From an uncultured Clostridia bacterium (GTDB lineage Bacteria > Bacillota > Clostridia > Lachnospirales > CAG-274), in contig CANQVZ010000001.1 of the NCBI GenBank assembly GCA_947627425.1, forward strand, positions 62,001 to 126,000: 64,000 bases of DNA, written 5' to 3'. A program made the position numbers and the translations under genes. Within the stretch, counting starts at the first letter, position 1. Every line of letters begins with the position of its first letter. Of this stretch, positions 43,878 through 53,561 are shown one piece after another. The notes under the pieces are model-generated. The model saw only the letters and a program-made list of their open reading frames with translations, made no database searches and had not been told where the DNA came from.

Positions 43878-45236
43878 TTACAGCGCTTTTTCAAGCAATT
43901 CATCCACACTGTGCGCGCCAATGACCTTTATTCCGCTTACGCTCTGAGCCTCTTTGAGGTTGGCCTTTGGCACTATACAGCATTTGAAGCCCATTTTCTG
44001 AGCCTCCTGCACCTTCTTTTTGGCTTCGGTCACGGCTCTCAGCTCTCCCGTAAGTCCTATTTCTCCGAATATGAGCATATCCTCGGCTATGGGCATATTC
44101 CTGTAGCTTGAGGCTATGGCGGCTGCTATGGCAGCGTCTATGGACGGCTCCGTCACCCTTATACCGCCCGTAAGGTTTATGTAGCTGTCGTAGCTTGAAA
44201 GCTGAAGTCCCGCTCTTTTTTCGAGCACAGCTATAATAATGGCAGTTCTGTTGAAGTCCGTACCCGTGGACATACGCCTGGGCATATTAAAGGAGGTATA
44301 GCTCACAAGCGCCTGCACCTCGATAAGCAGGGGTCTTGTGCCCTCCACGCTGCACGTTACAACGCTGCCCGGCACGCCTATGGGTCTGTCCGAAAGTATG
44401 TAGGCGGAGGGATTGAGTATTTCCTTCAAGCCCTCGCTTGTCATTTCAAACACGCCTATTTCATTCGTTCCGCCAAAGCGGTTCTTTACAGCTCTTAGTA
44501 TCCTGTATGCAGCGGTCTTGTCGCCCTCGAAGTACAATACGGTATCCACCATGTGCTCCAGCACTCTGGGTCCTGCTATGCTGCCTTCCTTTGTGACGTG
44601 TCCCACTATTATTACGGATATGCCTCTTACCTTGCTCACATTCATGAGCTTGGCGGTCGTTTCCCTCACCTGTGTTACGGAGCCGGGAGCGGACGAGGCA
44701 TCCTCGGTATACATTGTCTGTATGGAGTCTATTATGAGAAAATCGGGCTCCTCGCTCATTATAACGTTGTCTATCTGCGTTATGTTGGTCTCGGAGAGTA
44801 TTTTTATATTCTCGGAGTCCACGCCGAGCCTGTCGGCTCTCAGCTTTATCTGATGAGGAGATTCCTCGCCCGAAACATACAACACGCTTTTGCCCTGTCT
44901 GCTCAGCTCGCTGCATATTTGCAGCAGGAGAGTGGATTTGCCTATGCCGGGATCTCCGCCTATAAGCGTAAGAGAGCCGTCTACAAGTCCTCCTCCGAGC
45001 ACTCTGTCAAGCTCTCCCATGCCGGTTGTGACTCTGCCCTCGCTTAGGGGCTGTATATCGTTCAGCCTTTGGGGCTTAAGCGAGGACTGTATTCCCGTGC
45101 CTCTCACCTTTACGGCAGAGGCTATTATTTCCTCGTCAAATGTGTTGAAGCTCCCGCAATCGGGGCATTTTCCGAGCCATTTAACGGTCTCGTAGCCGCA
45201 GCTGCGGCATACATATTTAGTCTTTACCTTTGCCAT
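43878..45236 (-). CDS. radA: DNA repair protein RadA
   Basis: A 452-residue branch-migration helicase. A zinc ribbon uses C10, C13, C24 and C27 (YVCRSCGYETVKWLGKCPDC). The RecA-like core has Walker A GGDPGIGKST, the RadA signature KNRFGGTNEIG, and Walker B FLIIDSIQTM. The C-terminal Lon-like domain follows (DSYINLTGGIRVTEP). Start ATG 45236, one base after the preceding gene's stop, so the pair is an operon. Confidence 0.97.
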   Translation of the reverse strand: MAKVKTKYVCRSCGYETVKWLGKCPDCGSFNTFDEEIIASAVKVRGTGIQSSLKPQRLNDIQPLSEGRVTTGMGELDRVLGGGLVDGSLTLIGGDPGIGKSTLLLQICSELSRQGKSVLYVSGEESPHQIKLRADRLGVDSENIKILSETNITQIDNVIMSEEPDFLIIDSIQTMYTEDASSAPGSVTQVRETTAKLMNVSKVRGISVIIVGHVTKEGSIAGPRVLEHMVDTVLYFEGDKTAAYRILRAVKNRFGGTNEIGVFEMTSEGLKEILNPSAYILSDRPIGVPGSVVTCSVEGTRPLLIEVQALVSYTSFNMPRRMSTGTDFNRTAIIIAVLEKRAGLQLSSYDSYINLTGGIRVTEPSIDAAIAAAIASSYRNMPIAEDMLIFGEIGLTGELRAVTEAKKKVQEAQKMGFKCCIVPKANLKEAQSVSGIKVIGAHSVDELLEKAL

Positions 45237-45237
45237 A

Positions 45238-45648
45238 TCAGTGCTTTTCTATCCTTACAGCCTTTGCGTTTTCGTCAAGCTCCACGCTGAAGCTTATCTT
45301 GCCCGTCATATTGGTGGTCACCTTGTCAAGGTTCACATCATCCACATATATAGAATAGGATGTTTCGCCAAGAAGCTCCAGAGTTATCATTGTGCTTCCG
45401 TTGCCCTCCACATCGAATGTAGTCACTCTGTCGCCTATCTTAAGACTGTGTACCGCTGCTCCGGGTACCGTTTCGAGCACAAGAGTACCGTTCTTTGAAA
45501 GACGGGTAACATCCTTGTGAGTTCTTACTTTATATATATCATTGCCTACCGCAAAGCCTTCCTTTTTTTGCTTGTCTGCAACCTTGTAGTTGCCGAAGCT
45601 TAAAGAACCGTCAGCCTCTGTACATATGATCTCATTGATAACAGCCAT
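45238..45648 (-). CDS. Conserved Clostridial protein often mislabelled 'endosialidase'
   Basis: A 136-residue soluble protein. MAVINEIICTEADGSLSFGNY, then NDIYKVRTHKDVTRLSKNGTLVLETVPG, then a beta-rich tail, match a small family I recall from Lachnospiraceae and other Clostridia whose database name 'endosialidase' is not backed by any catalytic domain. No signal peptide or active-site motif is visible. It lies directly upstream of radA (one-base gap) with AGGAGG before its ATG. The function is unknown. Confidence 0.75.
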   Translation of the reverse strand: MAVINEIICTEADGSLSFGNYKVADKQKKEGFAVGNDIYKVRTHKDVTRLSKNGTLVLETVPGAAVHSLKIGDRVTTFDVEGNGSTMITLELLGETSYSIYVDDVNLDKVTTNMTGKISFSVELDENAKAVRIEKH

Positions 45649-45802
45649 TTTGTTTTCCTCCTGAAAAAAATATTCGTTTTAGATGTTTTGACAAATTCCT
45701 TTGAATTTATTATAATTATATCAAAATTAATTTGATTTGTACACAGTAAAATTCATTAAAAATAGTTTAAAATTTTAAGTATATTCAAAAGAGGGCAGTA
45801 TC

Positions 45803-46522
45803 ATGTCTATACGTCTTGACAAATATGTGTGCGGCTGCGGCGCAGGCACGCGCACGGAGGTCAAAAAGCTTATAAAAAACAAAAGGGTGTCGGTAAACGG
45901 CGCCATAGTAACAAAAGCGGACACAAAAATATCGGAGGACGATGTTGTGCGGCTTGACGGCACTGTGCTGGAGTACAGCCGATTTATATATATCATGCTC
46001 AATAAGCCCGATGGATATATATCCGCCACAAGAGATGACAGCCAAAAAACCATAATGGAGCTTTTGGAGGAAAGGTATAGGAACATGGGGCTTTTTCCCG
46101 TGGGCAGGCTCGACAAAGACACAAGAGGACTTGTGATACTTACAAACGACGGCGATTTTGCCCACCGCACCCTGTCGCCCTCAAAGCATATCTCAAAGAC
46201 ATATTTTGCGCTTGTTTCGGGCGATGTGACCGAAAAAACGGCAGAAATTTTTAATAAAGGTGTAACATTTAAGGGCTTTACATATAAGAGCGCAGAGCTT
46301 ATAATAGAAGGTAAACAAAATGGACTTACGGCTGTAAGAGTAACCATATACGAGGGCAGGTACCATCAGGTGAAGCTTATGTTTGAGGCTGTGGGCTGCC
46401 GTGTGGAATACTTAAGGCGGGTAAGCTTCGGAGAGATAGAACTGGATGAAAAGCTTGAGGAAGGGACTTATCGCCCCTTGAATGAAAAAGAGCTTGAATA
46501 TATCGGGAGGATAAAGAAATGA
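45803..46522 (+). CDS. RsuA/RluB-type pseudouridine synthase
   Basis: 239 residues. An N-terminal S4 RNA-binding domain (IRLDKYVCGCGAGTRTEVKKLIKNKRVSVNG) leads to the catalytic domain with LNKPDGYISAT and the signature GRLDKDTRGLVILTNDG, whose Asp is catalytic. The form is closest to the short 16S rRNA (RsuA-like) branch, but the rRNA site cannot be fixed by eye. Its stop overlaps the start of the next gene by four bases (ATGA). Confidence 0.92.
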   Translation: MSIRLDKYVCGCGAGTRTEVKKLIKNKRVSVNGAIVTKADTKISEDDVVRLDGTVLEYSRFIYIMLNKPDGYISATRDDSQKTIMELLEERYRNMGLFPVGRLDKDTRGLVILTNDGDFAHRTLSPSKHISKTYFALVSGDVTEKTAEIFNKGVTFKGFTYKSAELIIEGKQNGLTAVRVTIYEGRYHQVKLMFEAVGCRVEYLRRVSFGEIELDEKLEEGTYRPLNEKELEYIGRIKK

Positions 46523-47631
46523 AAAAGAAAATAACGGCTTTAATTTTGTGTGTCATAACGGCATTATCATTGCCTGTCAGCGCTTTTGCGGACAATGCCG
46601 ACGAGCTTGTGAGCGTGTGGAAGCAGCTTCAGGCAGCATTATACGGAAAGGAATACATCAGCTCGGGACCCCGCGTTGTGACAAATGTCAACGATTGGCA
46701 GAATGCCATACAGTCCTCCTACAGAGATCTGGAGGACAGCATAACGCTCAGCATACCCGGCTTTGACGAAGACATATACGACATAAAAAAGCTCAAGAAT
46801 TATGATGTGTCCATATCTGCGGAGGGCGAAATAGTGCCGGGCGAGATATCAGTCATAACATACAGCTTTGACTACAATCCCAACTTCAAGCTGGCAAGGG
46901 CTGTGGATGAGCCGAGACTTTTTTCAAGGCTCAAGCTTGACGAAAAGGATGTGTACAACAAGCTTACGCAGTGCACAAGGACGATAACGAACGGACTTTC
47001 CTCAGACTTTGAAAAGGAGACTGCCATACATAATTTCATAACCGATAACTTTACATACGGTCCCATTGCCGACAGCGTTCCCCAGAGCGCTCACAGCGTT
47101 GTGGGCTTTGTGAGGGACGGGCAGGGGATATGCGAGGCATATGCCAATACCTTCTATGTAATGTGCAAAATGGCAAATCTGGATGTAAGCATAATAACGG
47201 GTACAGCCAACAATGTAAACCATATGTGGAATCTTATATGCCTTGACGGCGAATATTATCATGTGGATGTTACAAACGACGATCCCGCGCCGGATGTTCC
47301 GGGAGCCGAGAGATATAACTATTTCAATCTGACGGACGACATAATAAGCAAGACACATTCTTGGGAAAGAAGCGATTTTCCGAGCTGCACATCCGAAAAG
47401 TACAATTACTACAACATGAACGGACTTGTAATACACAGCGAGGAGGAGCTTAAAAAGCTTATTGACACAGAGCTTAAAGCCGGAAATACGGACATTACCT
47501 TCAGAACAGAGGAATATATGATACCGAGCGCCGATGTTATAAAGTCCTATCTTACGGGCAAGGGATTTTATAATATTCAGATAAAGGGCGAATATAATAA
47601 GGAAAGCACATATAATATTACGCTCAGATAA
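46519..47631 (+). CDS. Secreted transglutaminase-like protein
   Basis: A 370-residue exported protein. Residues 1-25 are a signal peptide (MKKKITALILCVITALSLPV...AFA). A transglutaminase-like (cysteine protease fold) domain spans about 175-280. DGQGICEAYANTF holds the Cys, VNHMWNLICLDGEYYHVDVT the His, and VTNDDP the Asp. Such proteins may be wall-associated peptidases; the substrate is unknown. The C-terminal 70 residues form a separate small domain. It is coupled to the pseudouridine synthase gene by an ATGA overlap, an unlikely functional pair. Confidence 0.88.
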   Translation: MKKKITALILCVITALSLPVSAFADNADELVSVWKQLQAALYGKEYISSGPRVVTNVNDWQNAIQSSYRDLEDSITLSIPGFDEDIYDIKKLKNYDVSISAEGEIVPGEISVITYSFDYNPNFKLARAVDEPRLFSRLKLDEKDVYNKLTQCTRTITNGLSSDFEKETAIHNFITDNFTYGPIADSVPQSAHSVVGFVRDGQGICEAYANTFYVMCKMANLDVSIITGTANNVNHMWNLICLDGEYYHVDVTNDDPAPDVPGAERYNYFNLTDDIISKTHSWERSDFPSCTSEKYNYYNMNGLVIHSEEELKKLIDTELKAGNTDITFRTEEYMIPSADVIKSYLTGKGFYNIQIKGEYNKESTYNITLR

Positions 47632-47662
47632 AGTGCTTTGAGTATCTGTCTTGAGTATACAC

Positions 47663-47691
47663 TTGATTATTTTTTGCTTTTGTTGTATACT
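47663..47691 (+). promoter_or_regulatory. asnB promoter
   Basis: TTGATT (47663-47668), 17 bases, TATACT (47686-47691), 32 bases before the asnB start. Confidence 0.65.
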
Positions 47692-47722
47692 TAATACCAG
47701 ATTTATACATGGAGGACAAGCT

Positions 47723-49606
47723 ATGTGCGGATTTTGCGGATTTACGGGCAGTCCCGTGAATAAGGAACAGATAATAGAAAAGATGATGGAAAGGATAGTA
47801 CACAGAGGTCCCGACAGCGGGGGCGTACATTCCGATGACGATATAACGCTCGGCTTCAGGCGACTGAGCATAATAGGCCTTGAGGACGGCTCGCAGCCTA
47901 TATACAACGAGGACAGAAGCGTTGTTATAGTTTTCAACGGCGAGATATATAACTATCAGAGCCTAAAGGAACAGCTCATAGAAAGAGGTCATACCTTTTA
48001 CACCCATGCCGACACCGAGGTGCTTGTGCATCTCTATGAGGAAAAGGGCGAGGATATGTTAAACGACCTTAGGGGTATGTTCGCATTTACGATATACGAC
48101 ACAAAGCAGAAAAAGCTTTTTGCGGCAAGGGATTATTTCGGCATAAAGCCGTATTATTATGCTCAGATAAACGGTCAGCTGCTTTTCGGCTCCGAGATAA
48201 AGAGCTTTCTGCCTTATCCGGAGTTCAAAAAAGAGGTAAATACGCTTGCGCTTGAAAACTATCTCACATTCCAGTATTCCGTTCTGGATGAAACATTTTT
48301 CAAGGGCGTTTACAAGCTAAAGCCTGCGCACTATCTCACCTTCAAGGACGGCAAGCTTGAAATAAAGCGCTATTGGCAGCCAAAGTTTGAGCCCGATAAG
48401 GATATAGTGGCAGATCCCGTTGAGGGCAGAAAGCTCCAGGACGCCATACAGGATGTGGAAAATGTGCTCCTCGACTCCGTAGGTATGCATACCGTTGTCA
48501 GTGATGTTGAGGTAGGCTCCTTCCTTTCAAGCGGCGTGGATTCCAGCTTTGTTGCAGCCACCTTCAGAAACGGCATGGACAAGGCGAGCGGTAAGACCTT
48601 CACCGTCGGCTTTGACTATGAAAAATACAATGAAATAGGCTATGCCGAGAGCCTTTCGGAATATGTCGGCATAGAGAGCAACTCAAAGATAATCTCAACA
48701 GATGAATACTGGGAGAGCCTTCCCAAAGTGCAGTACCACATGGACGAGCCTCTTGCGGATCCCAGTGCCGTTGCTCTTTACTTTGTGAGCAAGCTGGCAA
48801 GGGAAAAGGTAAAGGTAGCGCTTTCGGGAGAGGGCGCCGACGAATTTTTCGGAGGCTATAACATTTATGAGGAGCCTATGGCGCTTGCACCCATGAAGAT
48901 ATTTCCCAAGCCTGTCAGAAGGGCAATAGCGGCAGTTGCGGGAGTTATACCCTTCAGATTCAAGGGCAAAAATTATTTCAGGCGTGCCGCTTTGGATGTG
49001 GAGGAAAGATTCTACGGCAACGGCAACCAGATGTTCAGCAAGAAGGAGAGGGAGGAAATACTCAGATCCCCCTCGGGCAAATACGACCATACGGAGATAA
49101 CAAAGCCATATTACGACTTTTGTTCCGAGCTTGACGATGTTACCAAGATGCAGTTTATAGATCTCAACCTTTGGATGGTGGGCGATATACTGTTAAAGGC
49201 GGACAAGATGAGTATGGCAAATTCTCTTGAGGTGAGAGTGCCCTTCCTAGACAAAGAGGTGTTCAATGTGGCAAGAAAGCTCCCCACCGACTACAGAGTG
49301 AACAGGAGAGCCACAAAATATGCCTTCAGAATGGCTAGTAAGAAATTCCTTCCCGAGGCAACAGCCGTAAAGAAAAAGCTGGGTTTCCCCGTGCCTATAA
49401 GGGTGTGGCTCAAGGAGGATAAATATTATAATATAATAAAAGAGGCGTTCACATCGCCTGCCGCACAAAAATATTTCAATACCGACAGGATAATGAAATA
49501 TCTTGACGACCACAGAGCGGGCAAGGGAGATTACAGCCGTAAGGTATGGACTGTTTATATGTTCCTTGTATGGCACAAGAGGTTTTTCGAGGACGAAGCG
49601 GCATAA
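47723..49606 (+). CDS. asnB: Asparagine synthase (glutamine-hydrolysing)
   Basis: A 627-residue enzyme converting aspartate, glutamine and ATP to asparagine. Met1 is followed by the N-terminal nucleophile Cys2 (MCGFCGF), which fixes the start; GGAGG lies before it, and 24 upstream codons of open frame are not coding. The glutaminase part has RGPDSGG, FNGEIYNY and DTEVLVHLYE. The synthetase part has the PP-loop SSGVDSS and SGEGADEFFGGY. AsnB makes free asparagine. The aspS2-gatCAB operon would make tRNA-bound asparagine, so both routes exist. Confidence 0.97.
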   Translation: MCGFCGFTGSPVNKEQIIEKMMERIVHRGPDSGGVHSDDDITLGFRRLSIIGLEDGSQPIYNEDRSVVIVFNGEIYNYQSLKEQLIERGHTFYTHADTEVLVHLYEEKGEDMLNDLRGMFAFTIYDTKQKKLFAARDYFGIKPYYYAQINGQLLFGSEIKSFLPYPEFKKEVNTLALENYLTFQYSVLDETFFKGVYKLKPAHYLTFKDGKLEIKRYWQPKFEPDKDIVADPVEGRKLQDAIQDVENVLLDSVGMHTVVSDVEVGSFLSSGVDSSFVAATFRNGMDKASGKTFTVGFDYEKYNEIGYAESLSEYVGIESNSKIISTDEYWESLPKVQYHMDEPLADPSAVALYFVSKLAREKVKVALSGEGADEFFGGYNIYEEPMALAPMKIFPKPVRRAIAAVAGVIPFRFKGKNYFRRAALDVEERFYGNGNQMFSKKEREEILRSPSGKYDHTEITKPYYDFCSELDDVTKMQFIDLNLWMVGDILLKADKMSMANSLEVRVPFLDKEVFNVARKLPTDYRVNRRATKYAFRMASKKFLPEATAVKKKLGFPVPIRVWLKEDKYYNIIKEAFTSPAAQKYFNTDRIMKYLDDHRAGKGDYSRKVWTVYMFLVWHKRFFEDEAA

Positions 49607-49632
49607 TATAAAAATGACAGGAGGAATAAAAA

Positions 49633-50040
49633 ATGAGTTGTGTTTTCTGTAAAATAGCAAACGGCGAAATACCGTCGATATCGGTATATGAGGATGAAAG
49701 CTTTAAGGTGATAATGGATATCAACCCTGCAAATCTGGGACATTGCCTTGTTATATGCAAGGAGCACTATGCCAATATATTTGAAATGCCTTCGGAGCTT
49801 ACGGCAAAGGCATTTACCGTGGCAAAACAGGTTGCAGGCGCAGTGAAGGAGGCTACGGGCTGCGACGGCATCAATATATTACAGAACAACGGAGAGATAG
49901 CGGGACAGACCGTTTTCCACTTCCATATCCATATACTCCCCAGACTTGAGGGCGACCTTGTAAATATACACTTCGGTGGCTTCAATGCCGAGGAGGATAT
50001 GATAAAGCAGATAGCAGAGGATATAAAAAATAAGCTTTAA
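49633..50040 (+). CDS. HIT family nucleotide-binding protein
   Basis: A 135-residue HIT (histidine triad) hydrolase or transferase. CVFCKIANGEIPS opens the fold, with two cysteines near the start that often bind zinc with a later His. H96-F-H98-I-H100 is the triad (FHFHIHILPR). Members hydrolyse nucleoside phosphoramidates or related adenylates. AGGAGG precedes the ATG. It follows asnB by 26 bases and is ended by a strong bidirectional terminator. Confidence 0.95.
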   Translation: MSCVFCKIANGEIPSISVYEDESFKVIMDINPANLGHCLVICKEHYANIFEMPSELTAKAFTVAKQVAGAVKEATGCDGINILQNNGEIAGQTVFHFHIHILPRLEGDLVNIHFGGFNAEEDMIKQIAEDIKNKL

Positions 50041-50048
50041 TAATAAAA

Positions 50049-50086
50049 GATACCGCTTTGAGCAACGCCCGAAGCGGTATTTTTTA
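50049..50086. terminator. Bidirectional terminator between HIT and pepF genes
   Basis: ATACCGCTT pairs with AAGCGGTAT around a 13-base loop, followed by TTTTTT on the plus strand; A-rich on the other side. It serves the two convergent genes. Confidence 0.9.
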
Positions 50087-51859
50087 TTATATCAGCTTTT
50101 CAAATTCGTCTATAAGCCCCGCAAATACCTTCATTGCGTTTTCTATGGCTTCGGTTCCCGTCATATCCACGCCTGCGCCCTTAAGGAGGTCTATGGAATA
50201 CTTTGACGAGCCGCCCTTGAGGAAGCCGATGTAGTCCTCTGCACCGTTTTCATTGAGTATTCTCTGCGACAGAGCTATAGCCGCGCTGAAGCCCGTAGCA
50301 TACTGATATACATAGAAGGCGGTGTAGAAATGCGGTATCCTTGCCCATTCAAAGCTTATTTTTTCGTTTGAGCTGTTTATATCCTTGCCATAGTATTTTT
50401 CGTTTAGCCTTCTGTAAATATCGCTCATGCCGTCAAATGTAAGAGCCTCGCCCCTTTCGGATGTTTCATGAGTTATAAGCTCAAATTCCGCAAACATAGT
50501 CTGCCTGAAAACAGTGCCTCTGAACTGCTCCATAAAGTAATTTATGAGATATTTTTTCTCCTTTATGTCCTCCGTGGTTTTGAGCAGATGCTCCATAAGC
50601 AGAGCCTCGTTCACGGTTGAGGCAACCTCTGCCACAAATATGGTGTAGTCGCCGTAAATAAAGGGCTGTGTGCTCCATGTGTAGTGCGAATGCATGGCGT
50701 GTCCCATCTCGTGGGCGAGGGTAAACATAGAGTCTATTGTGTTGTTGTAGTTGAGCGATACAAAGGGATGACAGCCGTATGCTCCCCAGCTGTAGGCTCC
50801 GCTTCTCTTGCCCTTGTTTTCGTATATATCCACCCATCTTTCCTCGTTAAGGGCGGAGCTTAATTTTTGGCAGTATTCCTCTCCCATGGGCTTAAGAGCT
50901 TCAAGCACCGTCTTTTTAGCCTCGTCATAGCTTTTTTCGGTGTTTATGTCCTCAACTATGGGCGTGTATATGTCGTACATATCGAGGTCGTCAAGCCCGA
51001 GCACCTTTTTTCTCAGTGCAATATATCTGTGCAGAAGGGACAGGTGCTTGTTTACCGTAGCTATAAGGTTTTTGTATACCTCCGTGGGGATATTGTTTGC
51101 CGAAAGCGCAGCCTCAAGCGAGGAATTGTAATTTCTCACACCTGCGCCGAAAACATCTGCCTTTACCGAGGAGGAATATATTGCTCCGAGAGTATTTTTC
51201 TGCTTGAAATAGGTGTCGTAAAGAGCGTTGAAAGCGTTTTTTCTGAGCTCTCTGTCGGGGCTTTCAAGGCATGAAACATATGTGCCGTGAGTAAGAGCGT
51301 GTTTTTCGCCCTTGCTGTCAGTCACATCGGGAAAGGCTATGTCGGCGTTGTTCAGCATATAGAAAATATTGGAGGGCGAGGCGCTTATCTCATACACCTT
51401 AGCCAGAATTTCCTCCTTGTCCGCGCTTAAAATATGCTCCCTGCTCCTTAAAATATCCTCTATATAGTGCGAATAAAGCTTTAAATCATCCCTTTTGAGG
51501 CTGTTTTCGTCCATCGAAAGTATTTCCGGCTCTATAAAAGCCGTTGCCGAGCCCATGAGCGCTATAAGACCGTCGCTCTTGGAGTCCAGCTCCTGATAGA
51601 AGCTCTGCGTGCTGTCCTCGTTTGCCTTAAGCCCCGCATACACGCACACCTTCTGTCCGAGAAGCATAATTTCATCCCTCAGCTTAAGACAGTCCGCAAG
51701 GTTGTCGGCTGTGAGCTTGCCCCTGTATTTGTCAAACTCCTTAAGTCCCGCCTTGACCTCTTCATAGGCCTCCTGCCATTTTTCGTCGCTTTCAAACAGG
51801 TCCTCAATGCTCCATTTGTATTCATCTTTCACCTTTTTTCTTTCCATTAATTCATCCAT
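50087..51859 (-). CDS. pepF: Oligoendopeptidase F
   Basis: A 590-residue cytosolic M3 family zinc peptidase that cuts short peptides. The zinc motif is in LAHEMGHAMHSHYTW, with the third ligand Glu in FVAEVASTVNEALL. The N-terminal helical part is typical of PepF (EYKWSIEDLFESDEKWQE; SREHILSADKEEILAK). The start at 51859 has AAAGGAGAA about ten bases upstream; a second ATG four codons in is possible. It is divergent from glgA with 161 AT-rich bases between. Confidence 0.95.
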   Translation of the reverse strand: MDELMERKKVKDEYKWSIEDLFESDEKWQEAYEEVKAGLKEFDKYRGKLTADNLADCLKLRDEIMLLGQKVCVYAGLKANEDSTQSFYQELDSKSDGLIALMGSATAFIEPEILSMDENSLKRDDLKLYSHYIEDILRSREHILSADKEEILAKVYEISASPSNIFYMLNNADIAFPDVTDSKGEKHALTHGTYVSCLESPDRELRKNAFNALYDTYFKQKNTLGAIYSSSVKADVFGAGVRNYNSSLEAALSANNIPTEVYKNLIATVNKHLSLLHRYIALRKKVLGLDDLDMYDIYTPIVEDINTEKSYDEAKKTVLEALKPMGEEYCQKLSSALNEERWVDIYENKGKRSGAYSWGAYGCHPFVSLNYNNTIDSMFTLAHEMGHAMHSHYTWSTQPFIYGDYTIFVAEVASTVNEALLMEHLLKTTEDIKEKKYLINYFMEQFRGTVFRQTMFAEFELITHETSERGEALTFDGMSDIYRRLNEKYYGKDINSSNEKISFEWARIPHFYTAFYVYQYATGFSAAIALSQRILNENGAEDYIGFLKGGSSKYSIDLLKGAGVDMTGTEAIENAMKVFAGLIDEFEKLI

Positions 51860-52020
51860 ATTAAAAAAATTCTCCTTTTGTGTAAATTTTGTAGTTGCTA
51901 AATTTATATTTACATAGTATAATTATAATATAAAAGACCGAAAATATACAATAGGATTTTCAAAAAAATACCATTTTATGAATTAGGGTATATCATATGG
52001 TATAAAAAGGAGGGCATTTT

Positions 52021-53472
52021 ATGGCATTAAAGGTATTGATTGTATCATCGGAGGTTGCGCCTTATGCAAAAAGCGGCGGCTTGGGCGATGTTATCGGTTC
52101 GCTCCCCAAGGCGCTCAAGGCAAAAGGCGTGGATGTGAGAGTGGTTTTCCCCAAGTACAGGACTATAAAAGAGGAGTTTCTCACGGGCTGTGAATATATA
52201 AGCTCCTTTGATGTTACTCTTGACTGGCGTAAGCAGAAGGTGGATATATTCACTCTCAACAACGAGGTCCCCACCTATATGATAGGCAATGACTATTACT
52301 TCGGCAGAGCCGGCTACTACGGCTACGGCGACGACAATGAGAGATTTGCATTTTTCTGTAAGGCTGCCATTGAATTTTTGGACTACATCGATTTCATTCC
52401 CGATGTCATCCACTGCAACGATTGGCAGACTGCGCCCATCTGTCTTTATATAAAGGACAGATATTCCAAGATAAAGTATTTCTCAAAGGTAAAGACTCTC
52501 TTTACAATACATAACCTGCAATACCAGGGTATGTTCCCGAGAGAAACGCTTTCCATGATGGAGCTTGACGAGAACTATTATTTCACAAACGATAAGCTGG
52601 AATATTACAACGCAGCCAACTTCATGAAGGCGGGTCTGCTCTATTCCGACGCCATTTCCACCGTCAGCAGGACATATGCTCAGGAGATACAGACGCCGCA
52701 GTACGGCTATGGACTTGACGGCTGCCTGAGATGCAGGAACAATGTGCTCTACGGCATAGTGAACGGCATCGACTACGACCAGAACAATCCCGCCACAAGC
52801 AAGAAGATATTTGCAAACTTCTCCGCCGAAAATATGACGGGCAAGTATGTGAACAAGCAGAAGCTCCAGAAGGAGCTCGGACTTCCCGAGAAGGACAATG
52901 CGCCTGTTATAGGTCTTATATCAAGACTTGTAGATCAGAAGGGCATCAACCTTGTGCTCCAGGCTGCTTATGACCTTCTCAACAAGGATGTTCAGCTTGT
53001 TGTGCTCGGCACGGGCGATTATCACTATGAAAATATGTTCAAGGACCTTGCTTATCGCTATCCCGATAAGGTCAGCGCAAATATTCTCTTTGACGATACT
53101 CTCGCTCAAAAGATATATGCAGGCAGCGATATGTTCCTTATGCCCAGTCTTTTTGAACCCTGCGGCTTAGGTCAGCTGTTCAGCATGAGCTACGGCACAG
53201 TGCCCATCACAAGGACAACGGGCGGTCTTGTGGACACCGTTCAGCACTTCGACTCCGAAACGGGCGAGGGCAACGGCTTCCAGTTCCAGGACTATGACGC
53301 AGGCGGACTTATGTGGGCTATAAACGAGGCTCTCAAGGTCTACGAGGATAAGAAGCTTTGGAAACAAGTCGTGCATAATGCAATAACGACCCGCTTCTCG
53401 TGGGACGATAGCGCAGAGGAGTATATCAAGGCATACACAGCAATATGCGAAGGCAAAGAAAAACAAGAATAA
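52021..53472 (+). CDS. glgA: Glycogen synthase (ADP-glucose type)
   Basis: A 483-residue GT5 glycosyltransferase that extends alpha-1,4-glucan from ADP-glucose. The substrate loop K17-S-G-G-L is in SSEVAPYAKSGGLGD. The second domain has LISRLVDQKGI, and the C-terminal signature reads FEPCGLGQLFSMSYGTVPITRTTGGLVDTV in part. AAAAAGGAGGG precedes the ATG. No glgC, glgD, glgB or glgP lie next to it, so the other glycogen genes must be elsewhere. A strong terminator follows. Confidence 0.96.
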   Translation: MALKVLIVSSEVAPYAKSGGLGDVIGSLPKALKAKGVDVRVVFPKYRTIKEEFLTGCEYISSFDVTLDWRKQKVDIFTLNNEVPTYMIGNDYYFGRAGYYGYGDDNERFAFFCKAAIEFLDYIDFIPDVIHCNDWQTAPICLYIKDRYSKIKYFSKVKTLFTIHNLQYQGMFPRETLSMMELDENYYFTNDKLEYYNAANFMKAGLLYSDAISTVSRTYAQEIQTPQYGYGLDGCLRCRNNVLYGIVNGIDYDQNNPATSKKIFANFSAENMTGKYVNKQKLQKELGLPEKDNAPVIGLISRLVDQKGINLVLQAAYDLLNKDVQLVVLGTGDYHYENMFKDLAYRYPDKVSANILFDDTLAQKIYAGSDMFLMPSLFEPCGLGQLFSMSYGTVPITRTTGGLVDTVQHFDSETGEGNGFQFQDYDAGGLMWAINEALKVYEDKKLWKQVVHNAITTRFSWDDSAEEYIKAYTAICEGKEKQE

Positions 53473-53481
53473 AAAAATAAG

Positions 53482-53505
53482 AGCCCGGCGAAAGTCGGGC
53501 TTTTT
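53482..53505 (+). terminator. glgA terminator
   Basis: GCCCGGC, a GAAA loop and GTCGGGC, then TTTTTT. Confidence 0.92.
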
Positions 53506-53561
53506 AATGATCCGAGATCGGCATCAAAGTGTATGTACAGCTTAACAGGAGAGAAAACTAA

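Noticed and set aside
45238-45648. Endosialidase
   Set aside because: The product is 136 residues with no sialidase motif; the name is a carried-over label.
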